Origin: an uncultured Eubacteriales bacterium
Lineage (GTDB): Bacteria; Bacillota; Clostridia; Oscillospirales; Acutalibacteraceae
Length of the DNA stretch: 32,206 nucleotides
Direction: 5' to 3'
NCBI GenBank assembly: GCA_910580045.1
Contig: CAJTXF010000023.1
Coordinates: 1-32,206, forward strand
How positions within the stretch are numbered: the stretch's first letter is position 1; every line of letters begins with the position of its first letter. Shown in pieces: positions 30,409 to 32,206 of the stretch. Below the pieces are notes generated by a model. It made no database searches. It was not told the origin of the DNA and worked only from the letters and a program-made list of their open reading frames with translations. Position numbers and translations under genes: made by a program.

Positions 30409-30504
30409 GATAAAGACCTCCATATAGGTTTGATAGAATGTAGAATTTGGGAAAGGGGAAGCCCCTGGACCCCGGGATGGGCTCGCCATTAGGCGGCGCA
30501 TGTA

Positions 30505-32139
30505 TCACCCTCTGTTCTGCGCCTCTACCAGCCGCACGCCGCAGTATTTCTCCCGCAGCTTTGGCTTCTCAATTTTGCCTGTGGCGTTCCGGGGCACTGG
30601 CGCGAAAATCAGCTTCCTGGGCCGCTTATACCGGGGCAAATCCTTACAGAAGCTGATGATTTCTTCCTCTGTGCAGTCCATTCCCTCCTTTACCTGAATG
30701 ACAGCTGCCGCGATTTCACCCAGGCGGACGTCCGGCAGGCCAATGACCGCCACATCGTGAATCTTCGGGTGCCCGGCCAAAAAGGCTTCTATCTGGACAG
30801 GATAGATGTTTTCGCCGCCGGAGATGACCACGTCCTTCTTCCTGTCTACCAGGAAGATGAACCCGTCCTCGTCCTGGCGGGCCATGTCCCCGGTGTGGAG
30901 CCAGCCGTTCTGCAGGACCTCAGCGGTGGCCTTTTCGTCATGGTAATAGCACACCATCACGCCGCCGCCCTTGACGCACAGCTCGCCCACCTCCCCCTGG
31001 GGGACAGGCTCTCCCTTTTCGTCCACAATCTTCACCCGCCAGCCCATGCCGGGCACGCCAATGGCCCCCACCTTGTGGGGATTGTCCACCCCCAGGTGGA
31101 CGCAGCCAGGGCCGGTAGACTCGGACAGGCCGTAGTTGGTGTCATATTTGTGGTGGGGAAAGTACTTCCACCAGTGCTTGACCAGGCTGGGCGGCACGGG
31201 CTGGGCCCCAATGTGCATAAGCCGCCACTGTTCCAGATGATAGTCTTCCAGCTTGAATTCGCCCTGGTCCAGAGCAGCCAAAATATCCTGAGCCCAGGGC
31301 ACCAGCAGCCAGACAATGGTGCAGCCCTCAGCGGAAACAGCCTCCAAGATAGCTTTGGGCGAATTGCCCTTCAAAAGCACGGCCTTGCCCCCTGTGAACA
31401 GAGAGCCGAACCAGTGCATTTTCGCGCCCGTGTGGTACAGAGGCGGAATGCAGCAGAACACGTCCTCATGGGTGGTCTCGTGGTGGGCGGCCTCCATGCG
31501 TGCGGACTGCATCAGCGCCGAGTGGCGGAGAAGGATGGCCTTTGGGAAGCCGGTGGTGCCGGAGGAGTAGTAGATGGCTGCCTCGTCCTCGTCGTCAATC
31601 AGCACCTTGGGGGCCGCGCTGGAGCAGTTGGCGGCCAGCATATGGTAATCCTCAGCAAAGCTGGGGCAGGCCTCGCCCACAAAAAAGAGAAGCCGCTCTT
31701 TGCCGATGGAGGGAGCAATTCCCTCCACCCGGCCGATGAACTCAGGGCCAAAGAAGAGAATATCCGCGTCCGCCAGGTTCAGGCAGTACTCAATCTCCTG
31801 GGCAGTATAGCGGAAGTTCAGGGGCACAGCCACGGCCCCGGTTTTCAGAATGCCGAAGTAAATGGGGAGCCATTCCAGGCAGTTCATCATAAGCAGGGCC
31901 ACCTTCTGGCCTTTGCCGATGCCCCGGCTGAGGAGAAGATTGGCGGCCCGGTTGGCTTTTTCGTCAAAAACAGACCAAGTGATGTCCCGGCGGTAGGGGG
32001 CGGGGCCGCCGGGCTGAATCAGCTCATACTCCCGCCAGGTGACCCGGCGGGGCTCCTGCACCTCAGGGTTAATTTCAACGAGGGCGGTTTCGCCGCCGTA
32101 GAGCTTGGCGTTGCGTTCCAGCAGGTCAGTGATGGGCAT
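30505..32139 (-). CDS. AMP-dependent acyl-CoA synthetase/ligase
   Basis: The 544-residue product has the ANL motifs in order: the phosphate loop YYSSGTTGFPKAI, DTNYGLSESTGPG, LHTGDMARQDEDGF and the hinge VDRKKDVVISGGENIYP, and a C-terminal catalytic lysine in RNATGKIEKPKL. It activates a carboxylic acid to a CoA ester via acyl-adenylate. Its substrate is unknown; being first in an iorAB operon hints at an aryl or short/medium-chain acid. The AAGGAGGTCC ribosome site precedes ATG. The upstream 67 bases to the window end hold no feature, and the operon promoter is probably outside. Confidence 0.94.
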   Translation of the reverse strand: MPITDLLERNAKLYGGETALVEINPEVQEPRRVTWREYELIQPGGPAPYRRDITWSVFDEKANRAANLLLSRGIGKGQKVALLMMNCLEWLPIYFGILKTGAVAVPLNFRYTAQEIEYCLNLADADILFFGPEFIGRVEGIAPSIGKERLLFFVGEACPSFAEDYHMLAANCSSAAPKVLIDDEDEAAIYYSSGTTGFPKAILLRHSALMQSARMEAAHHETTHEDVFCCIPPLYHTGAKMHWFGSLFTGGKAVLLKGNSPKAILEAVSAEGCTIVWLLVPWAQDILAALDQGEFKLEDYHLEQWRLMHIGAQPVPPSLVKHWWKYFPHHKYDTNYGLSESTGPGCVHLGVDNPHKVGAIGVPGMGWRVKIVDEKGEPVPQGEVGELCVKGGGVMVCYYHDEKATAEVLQNGWLHTGDMARQDEDGFIFLVDRKKDVVISGGENIYPVQIEAFLAGHPKIHDVAVIGLPDVRLGEIAAAVIQVKEGMDCTEEEIISFCKDLPRYKRPRKLIFAPVPRNATGKIEKPKLREKYCGVRLVEAQNRG

Positions 32140-32206
32140 GGGAAGGACCTCCTAAAGAGTGTGATGGATGGGGGAGAGCGGAGAGAGGGGCGGGGCGCAG
32201 GCACCG

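Noticed and set aside
1..32206. tRNA genes, rRNA genes, prophage or CRISPR
   Set aside because: No cloverleaf, repeat-spacer or phage pattern was noticed when reading both strands; a dedicated search was not possible here.

Overview
The window reads as a chromosomal stretch of a GC-rich anaerobic Firmicute of the Oscillospiraceae/Clostridia type, probably a gut commensal. The evidence is an electron-bifurcating [FeFe] hydrogenase, indolepyruvate:ferredoxin oxidoreductase, a bile-salt-hydrolase-family enzyme, GH27 alpha-galactosidase, a Na+-pumping decarboxylase subunit, a CD1247-type clostridial protein, and consensus sigma-A promoters. The genus is not determined. I saw no tRNA, rRNA, insertion sequence, CRISPR array or prophage.

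Layout. (1) 165-1250, minus: serC. (2) 1495-10490, plus: hydrogenase region. A tightly overlapping regulatory cassette (DRTGG protein, stand-alone HATPase, sensory-type [FeFe]-hydrogenase homologue, second DRTGG protein, PHP phosphoesterase) is followed by the catalytic genes hndA, a second stand-alone HATPase, hndB, hndC and hndD. The last five encode the NADH/ferredoxin-linked hydrogenase; the first five look like its redox or H2 signalling arm. (3) 10561-13622: an orphan protein, a YefM/ParE-type toxin-antitoxin pair with its operator, a HAD phosphatase, and a LytTR/DUF3021 pair. (4) 13800-16931: housekeeping block rpsU, yqeG, M24 peptidase, efp and a CD1247-like metal-binding protein. (5) 17069-20400: sodium block. 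A perfect promoter drives a structured leader with an intrinsic terminator (it resembles the yybP-ykoY riboswitch), then an OadB-type Na+ pump subunit, a 67-residue partner carrying a second ADGPT motif, and a sodium:solute symporter. (6) 20682-24110: GH27, a small zinc-ribbon protein, a choloylglycine-hydrolase-family enzyme and an amidohydrolase. (7) 24142-24695: a 554-bp non-coding, nested, nearly palindromic element between convergent genes. (8) 32139-24716, minus: an aryl-acid/amino-acid fermentation operon (acyl-CoA ligase, Dabb protein, iorA, iorB, MazG-like protein, nitroreductase, membrane protein, paaK, ACT protein).

How it fits together. IorAB makes reduced ferredoxin from aryl-pyruvates and the HndABCD complex disposes of ferredoxin plus NADH electrons as H2, so regions 2 and 8 are metabolically coupled. 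The OadB-like pump and the sodium symporter would share a Na+ gradient. Intergenic regions carry at least three families of hairpin-rich dispersed repeats.

The most interesting signals are the HATPase/DRTGG/HydS-like cassette, the leader RNA of the OadB gene, the mini ADGPT protein and the 554-bp palindromic element.
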